Below are positions 9,532-17,982 of a DNA stretch of 64,000 bases, piece after piece (the stretch's first letter is position 1; every line of letters begins with the position of its first letter). The position numbers were made by a program, and so were the translations under genes. The notes under the pieces were generated by a model. That model was not told the DNA's origin. It searched no databases and saw nothing but the letters and a program-made list of their open reading frames with translations. Origin of the DNA: Xylanimonas cellulosilytica (GTDB lineage Bacteria > Actinomycetota > Actinomycetes > Actinomycetales > Actinomycetaceae); contig JVKM01000042.1 of NCBI GenBank assembly GCA_001072465.1, positions 62,242 through 126,241 on the forward strand, in the 5' to 3' direction.

Positions 9532-12188
9532 CGCTGCTCCTTTCCGCCGCCATCGGACGAGGCCGTGGCAGCGAGTGCGTCCGCAGCGGATGCGCTTTCC
9601 CGCGAGGCCGCTCGGGTCGATCGCAGGTCGCCGACACCCTTCGCGGCGAGCTTGGCGAGGCCCCCGGCGACCGAGGCGACGAGCGTGAGGGTCTGCGCGG
9701 GGGATACGTGGGGCACGTAGGCGTGCGAGATGGCCAGTCCGACGGTCGCAAGGGAGGCCGGATCCGGTACCGCCAGGTACAGGGACTGCGTGCGGGGCTT
9801 GAACTTACGCTTGAACGCGTGCAGCGAGGTGAAGCCGTAGAGCGGCTCCATGATGGCGGCCAGCGCGTCGGTGAGGGGGCCAAAGGCCGAGGTGTCATCG
9901 GCCGAGCGCGACAGGGGAGCACCCGACAGAGACAGGATCTCGAGCCCCTCTTCCTGCGCCGCCAGGGCGGCCTTGCCGATGAGGAACTCGATTGCGGGAC
10001 GCCACCCGGTTGTACGCCGACGCATGACGTCCAGGGTCAGGCCGACGACTGTTCCGTCGCGGTAGATCGGCAGCCACGAGGTCACGGCGTGGATCGTCGA
10101 CTCCTCGTCAATGGCGACCAGGATGCGCGTCTCGGGGACCGCAAGCTCTCGAACACCGCCGAGCGTAAAGCTCATCTCAGGTAGGGCCTTGTCATCGCTC
10201 CACGTATCGGAGATGACGGTGATCTGATCGCGCCAGCCCGCCGGGCACTCCTCCCAGGTAGTCCACACGGCCTCAACGCCCTCGCGGGTTGCGTGGTTCA
10301 TGGCGGTGCGCACGTCCTGGTAGGCCTTGCCCTTGAAAGCGAGGTCGGGCAGGTCCAGCAGTGATTCTTCGGCGACCTGCATGATCGTCCAGCCCTCCTC
10401 GCGCGCGGCCTGCGCGAGCTCCTCGTGGACCGAGTAGAGCGCGGGGGTCAGGCCCGAGGTGGACGCGAAGGACGAGAACTGGGCGATAGCCTCGGAGGCC
10501 TTGCCCGGCTCGTACGCCAGGTCTGTGACTGTCAGCGCGACGCCGCCCGACCCGCGGTAGGCGACCCCGGCCTCGCCGGAAGGGGACACCCACACCTGGT
10601 TGCCCTCCCAGGTCTGCATCCACCCGAGGGTGCCTGCACCGTGGGCGCGCAGGAGCGGCGTGAGGCTCTCGAGCGGCGAGGAGAGCGGGATACGAGGCCG
10701 GGCGAGCAGCGCGCTCAGGATGATGGCGAGGGTGCCGACCCAGGCGACGAGGGGGACCCACAGGACGGGTGCCTCGGCGAAGAGGGTCATCGGAACCAGG
10801 GACGGCTCGAAGATCGAAGCCGTCGCCGTGGGGAGCAGCGCGAGGGTGTAGTCGTGGAGGATCTGCAGGGGAGTCGCATAGTCGGTGACGGTCAGGTCGT
10901 CGCCGGAATTGAGGGCCTCAAGGGGGACGAACGAGTCGCTCGTGAGGAACCCGAGGACGAGGACGGCGCCCGCGCAGCCGACCATGAGGAGCAGCCAGCG
11001 CCGCACCAGGGTCGAGGTCGTGGAGGGCTCCGCGTGAATCGTGAAGGAACGGCGCACCCACCACGTGATGACGCACAGGGCGGCGTTGAGGATCACCGGA
11101 ACGAGGAGGAGCGAAGCCGTGGTGACGAGCTCGGGCCTAGCCATCCCGTTCTCGTCGGTGCCCTGGGCGAGAGCTACACCCGTCGCCGCGACCGTTGACA
11201 GACCGAGGACCAGCTGGAGGATAAGAGTGCCGAAGTAGGCGGCGCGCCTGCCCTTGCGCAGCCCGTACGCGAAGATTAGCTGGAGCGTGATAGGGGCCAG
11301 ACACAGGAGAGTTGTGATGACGCCGGTGCGGCCCTCGAGCCACCACGCGGGGCCCAGCGACCAGCGCATCTGCGCGAGCGGTCCCTCGGGGGCCGAAGAA
11401 ACAACGGTCAGCGCTGCCGCACATGCCCAGCACAGGGCCGCGACGGAGGCGAGCTGGCGTCCGATCGTGATGTCATTTCCGGACCCGCTGCGCGCCCCGC
11501 GAACCCCCGCCAGCCGCGCGGCCACGATGCCCGCGAGGAGGGCCCACACGCGCGCATACGAGATCGCCGATCCGAGGATCGCCGCCGACAGGAGGAGGAT
11601 TCCGATGAGGAGGAAATGGGCGCGCCAACGCCAGTGAGAGGCCAGCGACTGCGCTGCGGCGCCCACGAGGGCGACGAGGATGAGGCTTGTGCCCCACAGG
11701 CTCCCCGCATCGATCGTCTGCCCCCACGTGGAGAACACCCTGGTGAGCAGGGGGAGCGTCAGCCACGTGGCAGCGACGCCGACGACCTGGCCAGCAGCAG
11801 CTGCGGCCACCCATGCGCGTGTGCCCAGGTGTCGCTCCGCAGCACCGCCCGCAATGATCATCGTGACGATGCCGAGCACGGCGGTGGCGATGAAGTTACC
11901 GGGCACCGCGCCGACGGAGGAGAGAACCGACCACCAATGGGGGCTGGACGGGTCGGCCTCGAGGGCCGTGAATTGATCGCGCCACACCCAGTAGGTCGCC
12001 GACACGATCGTCAGGGCGACCGTAAGGACGGCGGTGGCCGGGCAGCGTGACAGCCAGCGGACGGTGAGGCGGGCCAGCGAGGAAAGCAACAGCCACACAG
12101 TCTGCAGGGTTGCGCCGACGGGGGAAGCGATCTTGATCAACGCGGATGGTGCGCCCTCGGGTTCCGGTGTCTGTGTTGCTTCCTGCAT
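9528..12188 (-). CDS. MprF-like aminoacyl-lipid synthase with rhomboid-like N-terminal membrane domain
   Basis: An 886-residue membrane protein with many N-terminal helices and a soluble C-terminal DUF2156/LPG-synthase domain (about residues 555-840) made of two GNAT-like folds. Such proteins move an amino acid from aminoacyl-tRNA onto phosphatidylglycerol or diacylglycerol. Near residues 70-150 there is a rhomboid-like block (VPGNFIATAVLG, GGAAERHLGTRAW) with no obvious catalytic GxSx or His pair, so it is probably not a protease. I start at the ATG giving MQEATQTPEP, 45 codons into the longest frame, because GAGAGGA precedes it. Its stop overlaps the esterase start. Charged lipid and flippase role are inferred. 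Confidence 0.82.
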   Translation of the reverse strand: MQEATQTPEPEGAPSALIKIASPVGATLQTVWLLLSSLARLTVRWLSRCPATAVLTVALTIVSATYWVWRDQFTALEADPSSPHWWSVLSSVGAVPGNFIATAVLGIVTMIIAGGAAERHLGTRAWVAAAAAGQVVGVAATWLTLPLLTRVFSTWGQTIDAGSLWGTSLILVALVGAAAQSLASHWRWRAHFLLIGILLLSAAILGSAISYARVWALLAGIVAARLAGVRGARSGSGNDITIGRQLASVAALCWACAAALTVVSSAPEGPLAQMRWSLGPAWWLEGRTGVITTLLCLAPITLQLIFAYGLRKGRRAAYFGTLILQLVLGLSTVAATGVALAQGTDENGMARPELVTTASLLLVPVILNAALCVITWWVRRSFTIHAEPSTTSTLVRRWLLLMVGCAGAVLVLGFLTSDSFVPLEALNSGDDLTVTDYATPLQILHDYTLALLPTATASIFEPSLVPMTLFAEAPVLWVPLVAWVGTLAIILSALLARPRIPLSSPLESLTPLLRAHGAGTLGWMQTWEGNQVWVSPSGEAGVAYRGSGGVALTVTDLAYEPGKASEAIAQFSSFASTSGLTPALYSVHEELAQAAREEGWTIMQVAEESLLDLPDLAFKGKAYQDVRTAMNHATREGVEAVWTTWEECPAGWRDQITVISDTWSDDKALPEMSFTLGGVRELAVPETRILVAIDEESTIHAVTSWLPIYRDGTVVGLTLDVMRRRTTGWRPAIEFLIGKAALAAQEEGLEILSLSGAPLSRSADDTSAFGPLTDALAAIMEPLYGFTSLHAFKRKFKPRTQSLYLAVPDPASLATVGLAISHAYVPHVSPAQTLTLVASVAGGLAKLAAKGVGDLRSTRAASRESASAADALAATASSDGGGKEQR

Positions 12189-12291
12189 CACGGGCGAGTG
12201 TCCTCTCAGCGTCAGTTTCGAGCCACAACAAGGATACGGCGGTGTCCTGAGAGCCACCTGAATGCTGTCTGTGAGTGTGTGGTGGTGACGA

Positions 12292-12325
12292 CAGTACCCC
12301 GCGCCGGTGAAGACGCGGGGCACTG
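12292..12325 (-). terminator. Hairpin terminator of the carboxylate-amine ligase gene
   Basis: Twelve-bp arms (CAGTACCCCGCG and CGCGGGGCACTG, one mismatch that can wobble) around a 10-nt loop, just downstream of the minus-strand gene at 12337. It has no clear T-tract. Confidence 0.55.
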
Positions 12326-12336
12326 CTGTGACGGAG

Positions 12337-13506
12337 TCAGACGTTCAGGGTCGCGAATTCGGCGAGGGCCAAGGGGCGCCCCGCGCTCATCTCCGCGCGC
12401 ATGAGGTCCACGACCGCGTCGAGGCCCTGGCCGGGTCGCGCGGCTGCCGCGACGGCCCGCTGGCGCTCGTAGGAGGCGCCGATCGTCAGGATCGTCTCCA
12501 GGCCTGCGAACTCGCGCGCGCAGTTCAGGTCGGCAGCCACGGGGGCCAGCTCTTCCTTCAGTCGCGCGATGCCGTCGCGCGCGCTCTCGGTGGCGCCGTC
12601 GCGCGACACGATCAGCGTCGCGTCCATGCCGTAGCGCGCCGAGCGCCACTTGTTTTCGGCGACGAACCAATCCGGCAGGGAGGGAAGGGGCTCGCCCGCG
12701 TCGTACAGGCGCGAGAAGTGCTCGACGAGGACGTGGGTGAAGGCCGCGAAGGTGGCGACCTCGGTCGCGTTCGTCGCAGCGTCGTACACGCGGTTCTCGA
12801 TCGTGCCGAAGGCCGGCGAGGGGCGGATGTCCCAGCGGACCTCGTCGAAGCCCTCGATGACGCCCGTGCGGATCATGTCGTCCGTGTAGGCCTCGAGATC
12901 CTCCCACGTTGCGAACTGACGCGGGATGCCGGCGGTGGGCAGCTGCTGGAACACCATAGCGCGGTTGGACGCGTAGCCCGTATCCTCGCCCGCCCAGAAG
13001 GGGGACGACGCGGAGATGGCCTGCAGGTGTCCCAGGTGGGCGGTGAGGGCAGCCTGGATCGGGAGGATCTTCGCGCGATCCTCGACGCCGACGTGCACGT
13101 GGACGCCGTACAGGAGCATCTGGTGTCCCCAGTAGGCGGTGCGCTCCACCAGCTGCGCGTAGCGCTCCGAGTCGGTGACGCGCTGGCGGCCCGGGCATGC
13201 GAAGGGGTGTGTGCCGGCGGTGGCCAGGTCGATGCGCAGGTCCGAGGCCAGGGGGGTCAGGTAGTCGACGCAGTCCATCAGGTCGGCCATGCACTCGGCG
13301 ACGGTTGAACGCGGCTTGGAGACGACCTCGATCGTGTTGAGCAGCATCTCGCGGTGGACGCCCGGGTAGAGCTTGCCGTCAGTCGTCGCGCGGTCGATGA
13401 TCGCGTCCGCGCTCTGACGCAGGTCGTGGGAGTCGCGGTCGACGAGCTGGAGCTCCCACTCGACACCGATCGTGGAACGCTGGGAGGAACCGAAGGGCAA
13501 AGACAT
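12337..13506 (-). CDS. Carboxylate-amine ligase, YbdK/GCS2 family
   Basis: An ATP-grasp-like ligase of the glutamate-cysteine ligase type 2 family, 389 residues. Recognisable blocks are TIGVEWELQLVDRDS at the N-terminus, HREMLLNTIEVVS, the GVHVHVGVED metal/ATP site near residue 145, and RWDIRPSPAFGTIENRV. These enzymes join glutamate to cysteine or another amine; many actinobacterial members have no proven substrate, so glutathione synthesis should not be assumed (no gshB is near). I chose the internal ATG (MSLPFGSSQ) because GAAAGGA precedes it 5-11 bp upstream. Confidence 0.85.
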   Translation of the reverse strand: MSLPFGSSQRSTIGVEWELQLVDRDSHDLRQSADAIIDRATTDGKLYPGVHREMLLNTIEVVSKPRSTVAECMADLMDCVDYLTPLASDLRIDLATAGTHPFACPGRQRVTDSERYAQLVERTAYWGHQMLLYGVHVHVGVEDRAKILPIQAALTAHLGHLQAISASSPFWAGEDTGYASNRAMVFQQLPTAGIPRQFATWEDLEAYTDDMIRTGVIEGFDEVRWDIRPSPAFGTIENRVYDAATNATEVATFAAFTHVLVEHFSRLYDAGEPLPSLPDWFVAENKWRSARYGMDATLIVSRDGATESARDGIARLKEELAPVAADLNCAREFAGLETILTIGASYERQRAVAAAARPGQGLDAVVDLMRAEMSAGRPLALAEFATLNV

Positions 13507-13571
13507 GTCAATCCTTTCGCTTGCTTCCTCCATTGTGGCAGGGCAGCGAGCGGTGTCGGCGGAGAGCTTTC

Positions 13572-14813
13572 TTACAGGTTTTTAGCCAACCGTCGGCAGA
13601 TGATCGCGCGGTGGCGCCCGTCCACGCGTGTCGCGATGACGGTCAGCTGCTCGTCGCCTCCGCCCAGTTTCAATGATTTACGCAGGTCGTCGGGGTTGAT
13701 GTCGGCGCCGCGCTTCTTGATTTCGACGCTGCCCGCGCCGCGCGTGCGCAGCTCGGCGGAAATCGCCTTTGCCCGCAGGTTGGTCACTGCGAGGACCTCG
13801 AAGCGGTCGTAGAAGGGGGAATCGGGCAGGTCGTCCCCGGTCAGGTAGGCGATCTTGTCGGACACGATGCCCGCGCCGACCTCGTCCGCGAGGCGCGCCA
13901 GGAGGCCCGAGCGTATGACCGCGCTGTCGGGCTCGGCGACCATCGTGCCCAGGGGCGCGACCTCCACGCGGGCTGCGGGGGCGTTGGGTGCATACCCCTC
14001 GGGTGTGGAGAGCGAATGGGCGGCCCCGGCCTCGTCCAAGAGGAGGCAGGAGCGCCCACGGCCCTCGGGGGACAGTGCGGGGGACCAGAGCGAGGCCTCG
14101 ACGAGGTCGCCACCCACGCTCACCCACTGCGCGTGCCAGGAGGAGGGGATGTGTTCGTACGCGATGCCCGGCGCCACCTTGATGCCGACTCGTTCGATCG
14201 TGGAGGCCCAGCCGAGGGCGAGCGAGAGGGGAGGGGACCACTGCTCCGGGTCCGTGATGCGTGCCGACCCGCGCGAGGTGCCCGTGCGGCGGGCCGGGTC
14301 GGCGAAGATCGCGTCGACGCCCTCGGCGGCCAGCTCGTCCATGTCGAGGTCGGTGACGTCCCCCAGGCGCACCTCGGCCCCTTCGAAGGCTCGCAGGTTC
14401 GCGGCTACGGCCCCGGCGGTGTCGGGGTCGATGTCAACAGCCAGCACGTTCATGCCCAGGCCGGCGATCGCCATGGCATCCGACCCGATGCCACAGCCAA
14501 GATCCGCGACGCGCGTCGCGCCGCGATCCCTGAATCGCTGAGCGTGGCGGGCTGCCACGACGAGGCGCGTCGCCTGCTCGAGGCCGTCGCGGGTGAACAC
14601 CATGTGGGAGGCAAACGGACCAAATTTTGAGCGCGCAGCCTGGCGCAGGGCCAGCTGGGTGAGGACTGCAACCACGAGGTCCGCGTCGAGGCCGGAGGCG
14701 CGCAGGGCGGATCCGAGCTCGGGCAGCGGGATCGGGTTGGTGGCCTGCTTCGCTTGCAGGGACTCCAGCAGCTCCCAGCCGGGGGAGGACAGAATGGGGG
14801 ACAGGGCGCTCAC
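13572..14813 (-). CDS. Class I SAM-dependent methyltransferase with THUMP-like C-terminal domain
   Basis: A 413-residue protein. A helical N-terminal third leads into a Rossmann methyltransferase core with the SAM loop VADLGCGIGSDA near residue 100, the acidic VLAVDIDPD, and a DAIFADPARRTG motif that resembles the D-P-A/P-R catalytic motif of RNA methyltransferases. The C-terminal stretch (VEIKKRGADINPDDLRKSL) is the THUMP-like tail seen in this actinobacterial family. An RNA substrate is likely but unproven. It starts 233 bp from groES on the opposite strand. Confidence 0.82.
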   Translation of the reverse strand: MSALSPILSSPGWELLESLQAKQATNPIPLPELGSALRASGLDADLVVAVLTQLALRQAARSKFGPFASHMVFTRDGLEQATRLVVAARHAQRFRDRGATRVADLGCGIGSDAMAIAGLGMNVLAVDIDPDTAGAVAANLRAFEGAEVRLGDVTDLDMDELAAEGVDAIFADPARRTGTSRGSARITDPEQWSPPLSLALGWASTIERVGIKVAPGIAYEHIPSSWHAQWVSVGGDLVEASLWSPALSPEGRGRSCLLLDEAGAAHSLSTPEGYAPNAPAARVEVAPLGTMVAEPDSAVIRSGLLARLADEVGAGIVSDKIAYLTGDDLPDSPFYDRFEVLAVTNLRAKAISAELRTRGAGSVEIKKRGADINPDDLRKSLKLGGGDEQLTVIATRVDGRHRAIICRRLAKNL

Positions 14814-14901
14814 CCGCTCATTGTCCCATCTCTTCAGGGACGAGGCCGTGTGGGGTCTGCGGCGCGGGGTGCAGGCGTCGTCTCGCCCAGGGTGAACGCC
14901 C

Positions 14902-14928
14902 CTGGCACTCAGCTTGCTCGAGTGCCAG
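14902..14928 (+). promoter_or_regulatory. CIRCE operator (HrcA site) upstream of groES
   Basis: CTGGCACTC, nine bases, GAGTGCCAG: a perfect 9-9-9 inverted repeat that differs from the textbook TTAGCACTC-N9-GAGTGCTAA only in the outer two bases of each arm. It lies about 120 bp before the groES start, so heat-shock repression by HrcA is expected. Confidence 0.9.
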
Positions 14929-15046
14929 GAACGCGCCTACACTCGAGGAGGAAACGCGGGAACACCCGCGACCGGTCCTGCACCTGACCCCCGCGACGGC
15001 AGGGAAAGGACGAGCACCTTCGTGACAAAGAAGAAAGGGAGCGACA

Positions 15047-15343
15047 ATGTCGATCTCCATCAAGCCCCTCGAGGACCGCATCGTCATCCGCCAGGTTGAG
15101 GCCGAGCAGACCACCGCCTCCGGCCTGGTCATTCCGGACACCGCCAAGGAGAAGCCGCAGGAAGGCGAAGTTATCGCCGTGGGCCCCGGCCGCGTGGACG
15201 ACAAGGGTAACCGTATCCCCGTCGACGTCAAGGTCGGCGACGTCGTCATCTACTCGCGCTACGGCGGCACCGAGGTCAAGTACGACGGCCAGGAGTTCCA
15301 GATCCTGTCCTCGCGTGACGTGCTGGCGGTCGTGGAGCGCTGA
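15047..15343 (+). CDS. groES: Co-chaperonin GroES (10 kDa)
   Basis: Heptameric lid of the GroEL folding chamber, 98 residues with the [12 protein letters not shown]-terminus, a mobile-loop region ([14 protein letters not shown]), VGPGR and the [16 protein letters not shown] strand typical of GroES. AAGGGAGCG precedes the ATG. It is monocistronic: a strong terminator follows and the next gene runs the other way, so groEL must be elsewhere. The CIRCE element upstream predicts heat-shock control. Confidence 0.97.
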   Translation: MSISIKPLEDRIVIRQVEAEQTTASGLVIPDTAKEKPQEGEVIAVGPGRVDDKGNRIPVDVKVGDVVIYSRYGGTEVKYDGQEFQILSSRDVLAVVER

Positions 15344-15367
15344 GCGCTTCGCACACTGAACGCTACA

Positions 15368-15408
15368 GGGGCGGCCCGGAAGGAATCCTTCCGGGCCGCC
15401 CCTTTTGT
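15368..15408 (+). terminator. Strong intrinsic terminator after groES
   Basis: Seventeen-bp perfect arms (GGGGCGGCCCGGAAGGA and its complement) followed by TTTTGTT. It probably also ends the converging dsbA-like gene. Confidence 0.9.
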
Positions 15409-15452
15409 TCATCTCTCCCGCGCCGAGCATCCGTGCGGCGCGGGGCCTCGCA

Positions 15453-16265
15453 TCAGGACGCGGACTGCGCCGCCTGGTCGAGGATCGTGTTGCGGATGTA
15501 GGAGACGTCGCGGTAGCCGCTGACGAAGGCCTTGTTGATGAACATCGTGGGCGTGCCCGTGATGCCGGACTGGTGGGCCTGTTCCTTGGCCGCCTTCACC
15601 TTGGAGGCGGTGTGGTCGGCGAGCATCGTCTCGCGGAACTTGTCCAGGTCGGGCACGCCCGCCTTGGCTGCAAAGTCAACGAGGGCCTGCTCGGAGTACT
15701 GGGGGTGACCGGTCGGGTCGGCCGCCGCGTACACCACGTCGTGGAACTCCCAGAACTTGCCCTGCTCGCCCGCAGCGATGCCCGCCTGGGCTGCCAGGGG
15801 AGAGGTCTCGGTGATCTGGGCCAGGTCGTACCACTCCACGCGCAGGGTGCCATCCTCGACGAGGTCGGCCAGCGCGGGGTCGACGTCCTGGGCGTACTTC
15901 GTGCAGTAGGGGCACGCAAAGTCAGAGAAAAGAACCATCGTCACGGGAGCGTTAATGTCGCCCTTCGCCTGCGGGTCGTCAGCCTGGTGGCGCATGAAAG
16001 ACTTCATGATCTCCAGGTTTTTGGCGTTCGTCTGGCTGGGGGCCGCCGTCTCCGTGTTCTGTGGCATCTGTTCGGCCGCGGTCGGCGAGGCCGCCGGGGT
16101 TGCCTGGCTCGCCGGAGAGGTGGAGGAGAGCTGAACACCCATCCACACGCACGCGCCCGCGAGCACCGCGGTGATCGGTGCGGTCACGAAGAACAGTGTC
16201 TTGTACAGGTTGGTCGAGGTGTCCTCGGCCTTTTTCTGCGAGGCCTTGGTGTCGTTGCTGGTCAT
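15453..16265 (-). CDS. DsbA-family membrane-tethered thiol oxidoreductase
   Basis: A 270-residue extracytoplasmic thioredoxin-fold protein. A single N-terminal helix (about residues 22-46) acts as anchor, a Ser/Thr/Pro/Ala-rich linker follows (about 47-80), then the DsbA domain with the redox motif CPYC (Cys about 118 and 121) and a cis-Pro loop TGTPTMFIN near residue 240. It should make or reshuffle disulfides in exported proteins such as pilins, as in other actinobacteria. I start at MTSNDTKAS, preceded by GGGAGC. No vkor-like partner is in view. Confidence 0.9.
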   Translation of the reverse strand: MTSNDTKASQKKAEDTSTNLYKTLFFVTAPITAVLAGACVWMGVQLSSTSPASQATPAASPTAAEQMPQNTETAAPSQTNAKNLEIMKSFMRHQADDPQAKGDINAPVTMVLFSDFACPYCTKYAQDVDPALADLVEDGTLRVEWYDLAQITETSPLAAQAGIAAGEQGKFWEFHDVVYAAADPTGHPQYSEQALVDFAAKAGVPDLDKFRETMLADHTASKVKAAKEQAHQSGITGTPTMFINKAFVSGYRDVSYIRNTILDQAAQSAS

Positions 16266-16355
16266 GTGAGCTCCCGGAGAGGATGGGTGTTGTGGCGGGC
16301 AGTAAAAAGGTGCGGCACCGCGGTGGCGATGCCGCACCGGAAAAATGGATGCGCG

Positions 16356-16652
16356 TTAGGAGACGCGGCGACCGCGTCCAGAGGAGCGGATCTCTTCGCG
16401 TCGTTCTTCTTCAGTCATTCCACCCCAGATGCCGTAAGGCTCCTGAGCGGCCAGAGCGTAAGACCGGCACTGCTCGATAACCGGGCAGGTCGCGCAGATC
16501 GCCTTAGCGTTTGCTGCACGGCGTCGGCGCGTGGAGCCGCGCTCACCCTCGGGGTGGAAGAACAGCTCGGTGTCCAGGTCTCGGCACGCCGCTTCGTACT
16601 GCCATTCCCATGCGTCGATCATGGGTCCGGGCAGACGGGAGACGTCAGTCAT
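16356..16652 (-). CDS. WhiB-family iron-sulfur transcriptional regulator, WhiB3/WhiD type
   Basis: A 98-residue Wbl protein with four Fe-S cluster cysteines (about residues 23, 53, 56 and 62, with C-x2-C-x5-C in CATCPVIEQC) and the turn motif GIWGGMTEEER, followed by a basic tail (RGRRVS) for DNA binding. The N-terminal LPGP...WEWQ and FFHPEGERG blocks match WhiB3/WhiD rather than WhiB1 or WhiB2. Such proteins bind region 4 of the main sigma factor and respond to redox or NO. A repeated inverted-repeat element sits just upstream of its start. Confidence 0.92.
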   Translation of the reverse strand: MTDVSRLPGPMIDAWEWQYEAACRDLDTELFFHPEGERGSTRRRRAANAKAICATCPVIEQCRSYALAAQEPYGIWGGMTEEERREEIRSSGRGRRVS

Positions 16653-16676
16653 TGGGTGCCTCCTTCATGTCTGTCG

Positions 16677-16706
16677 TGCCGACATTTTCGGCACACGATG
16701 TCGGCA
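16677..16706. promoter_or_regulatory. Triple TGCCGA/TCGGCA repeat upstream of whiB
   Basis: TGCCGACAT (16677-16685) pairs with ATGTCGGCA (16698-16706), and an internal TCGGCA (16688-16693) can pair with the first arm instead. It lies 25-54 bp before the whiB start. It is either a repressor/activator operator or two alternative 5'-leader hairpins; I cannot tell which. Confidence 0.5.
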
Positions 16707-16944
16707 AGAATAGACACTTATGCGGTAGTTATTCAAGGATCTTTCTGGAATTATGAGCCAGTTCTCAGATCGAGCGTGCCCGTACTGTGAAAACGTGGAG
16801 AAACGTATGGTGCGCAGAGTGAACAGATTGTGAATAACTTTTTGAACAACTTGGATGTGGGTGTCCCGTCCGTTCCTGTGGCGTGCGCGCTGCGAACACG
16901 CAAGAATCAGAGCAGGGCACGGACAAGGACCGGAGGGAGCGGAC

Positions 16945-17865
16945 ATGCCACGAGCCATACTGGCGCAGTCGGCGCACGCTGACCGCTCCCGCACCATGTC
17001 CTCGGTGTCCGATGAGCTGGGAGTATCCCCCTCCACCCTGCGCACCTGGGAACGACGCTACGGCCTCGGCCCCGCGCAGCGTGAGACCGGCGAGCGGCGT
17101 CGCTACCAGCCCGAGGACGTTGACCGTCTGCGCGCCATGATCCACCACGTGCGTGCCGGCATGTCCGCCGCCGAGGCCGCCAAGCGCGCCCTCGCAGAAA
17201 GTACGCTCCTGCCCCGTCGAGGCCCGGCGAACGCTGCCCAGCTGCGCTCCGTCGCCCTCTCCGACGACTATCAACGCCTCGAAGAAGTGATCGAGGCGGC
17301 CGTCGCCAGCCATGGCCTCGTCCATACGTGGTCGCGATTCGTCGAACCGACCCTCAAATCCCTGCGCTCCGCTCCGGGCGGCGAACCCATCGGCAGTGCG
17401 CCCGCCCTCATGCTGGTCAACGCCTTCCAGCGTGTGTGCCGCTCCGTCTACCAGTCTCGCCCGGCCCGCTCCCTCGTTGGAGGGGACCGCGTCGCGATCA
17501 TCTCCGACTCGCTCCACGAGACTGCGGCCCAGGTCATCGGCGTCGCTCTGGCCTGGTACGGCTGCGACGTGCGCATGCTCTCCAGCGAAAACTACGGCGG
17601 CATCAGCACCACCGAACGCTTCCGCGAGTACGTGCGCGGAGGCGTCCCCGCCCTCACCGTCGTCCTCGGATGCGGTCCCGAGTGCGCGCAAACGGTGGAA
17701 AACCTCGTTGCGCGCTACGGAGTGCCCACGATCATGGTGGGCGCGGACGCCCCCGAGATCCTCTCGCCCCAGGTGCAGCGCGTGCGCACCATTAGCGCCT
17801 GTGTCGAGGAGGCCCTCGCCCTCCTCGCGCCCCAGGCTGACCTGGAGCTCGTCGGCCGCTCCTGA
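16945..17865 (+). CDS. MerR-family transcriptional regulator with cobalamin-binding-like domain
   Basis: A 306-residue regulator. Residues about 12-80 form the MerR winged helix (SSVSDELGVSPSTLRTWERRYGL, then RRYQPEDVDRLRAM); the rest is a helical bundle plus a Rossmann-like domain like the B12-binding part of LitR/CarH. The B12 signature D-x-H-x-x-G is not intact: the region reads DSLHETAAQVIG, so B12 binding and light sensing are doubtful. The start ATG has a strong GGAGGGAGC site. It diverges from whiB across about 290 bp. Target unknown. Confidence 0.8.
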   Translation: MPRAILAQSAHADRSRTMSSVSDELGVSPSTLRTWERRYGLGPAQRETGERRRYQPEDVDRLRAMIHHVRAGMSAAEAAKRALAESTLLPRRGPANAAQLRSVALSDDYQRLEEVIEAAVASHGLVHTWSRFVEPTLKSLRSAPGGEPIGSAPALMLVNAFQRVCRSVYQSRPARSLVGGDRVAIISDSLHETAAQVIGVALAWYGCDVRMLSSENYGGISTTERFREYVRGGVPALTVVLGCGPECAQTVENLVARYGVPTIMVGADAPEILSPQVQRVRTISACVEEALALLAPQADLELVGRS

Positions 17866-17982
17866 CGCCTGTGACGGCTCACGCGCAATTGCGCCCTCAA
17901 CTGCGCGCTCGCGGCCCCCACCTCCGCCCGCGGTGCCTGGACAGGTGATACCGTGAAGGCACGTACCGGCAGGAGAACAGTC

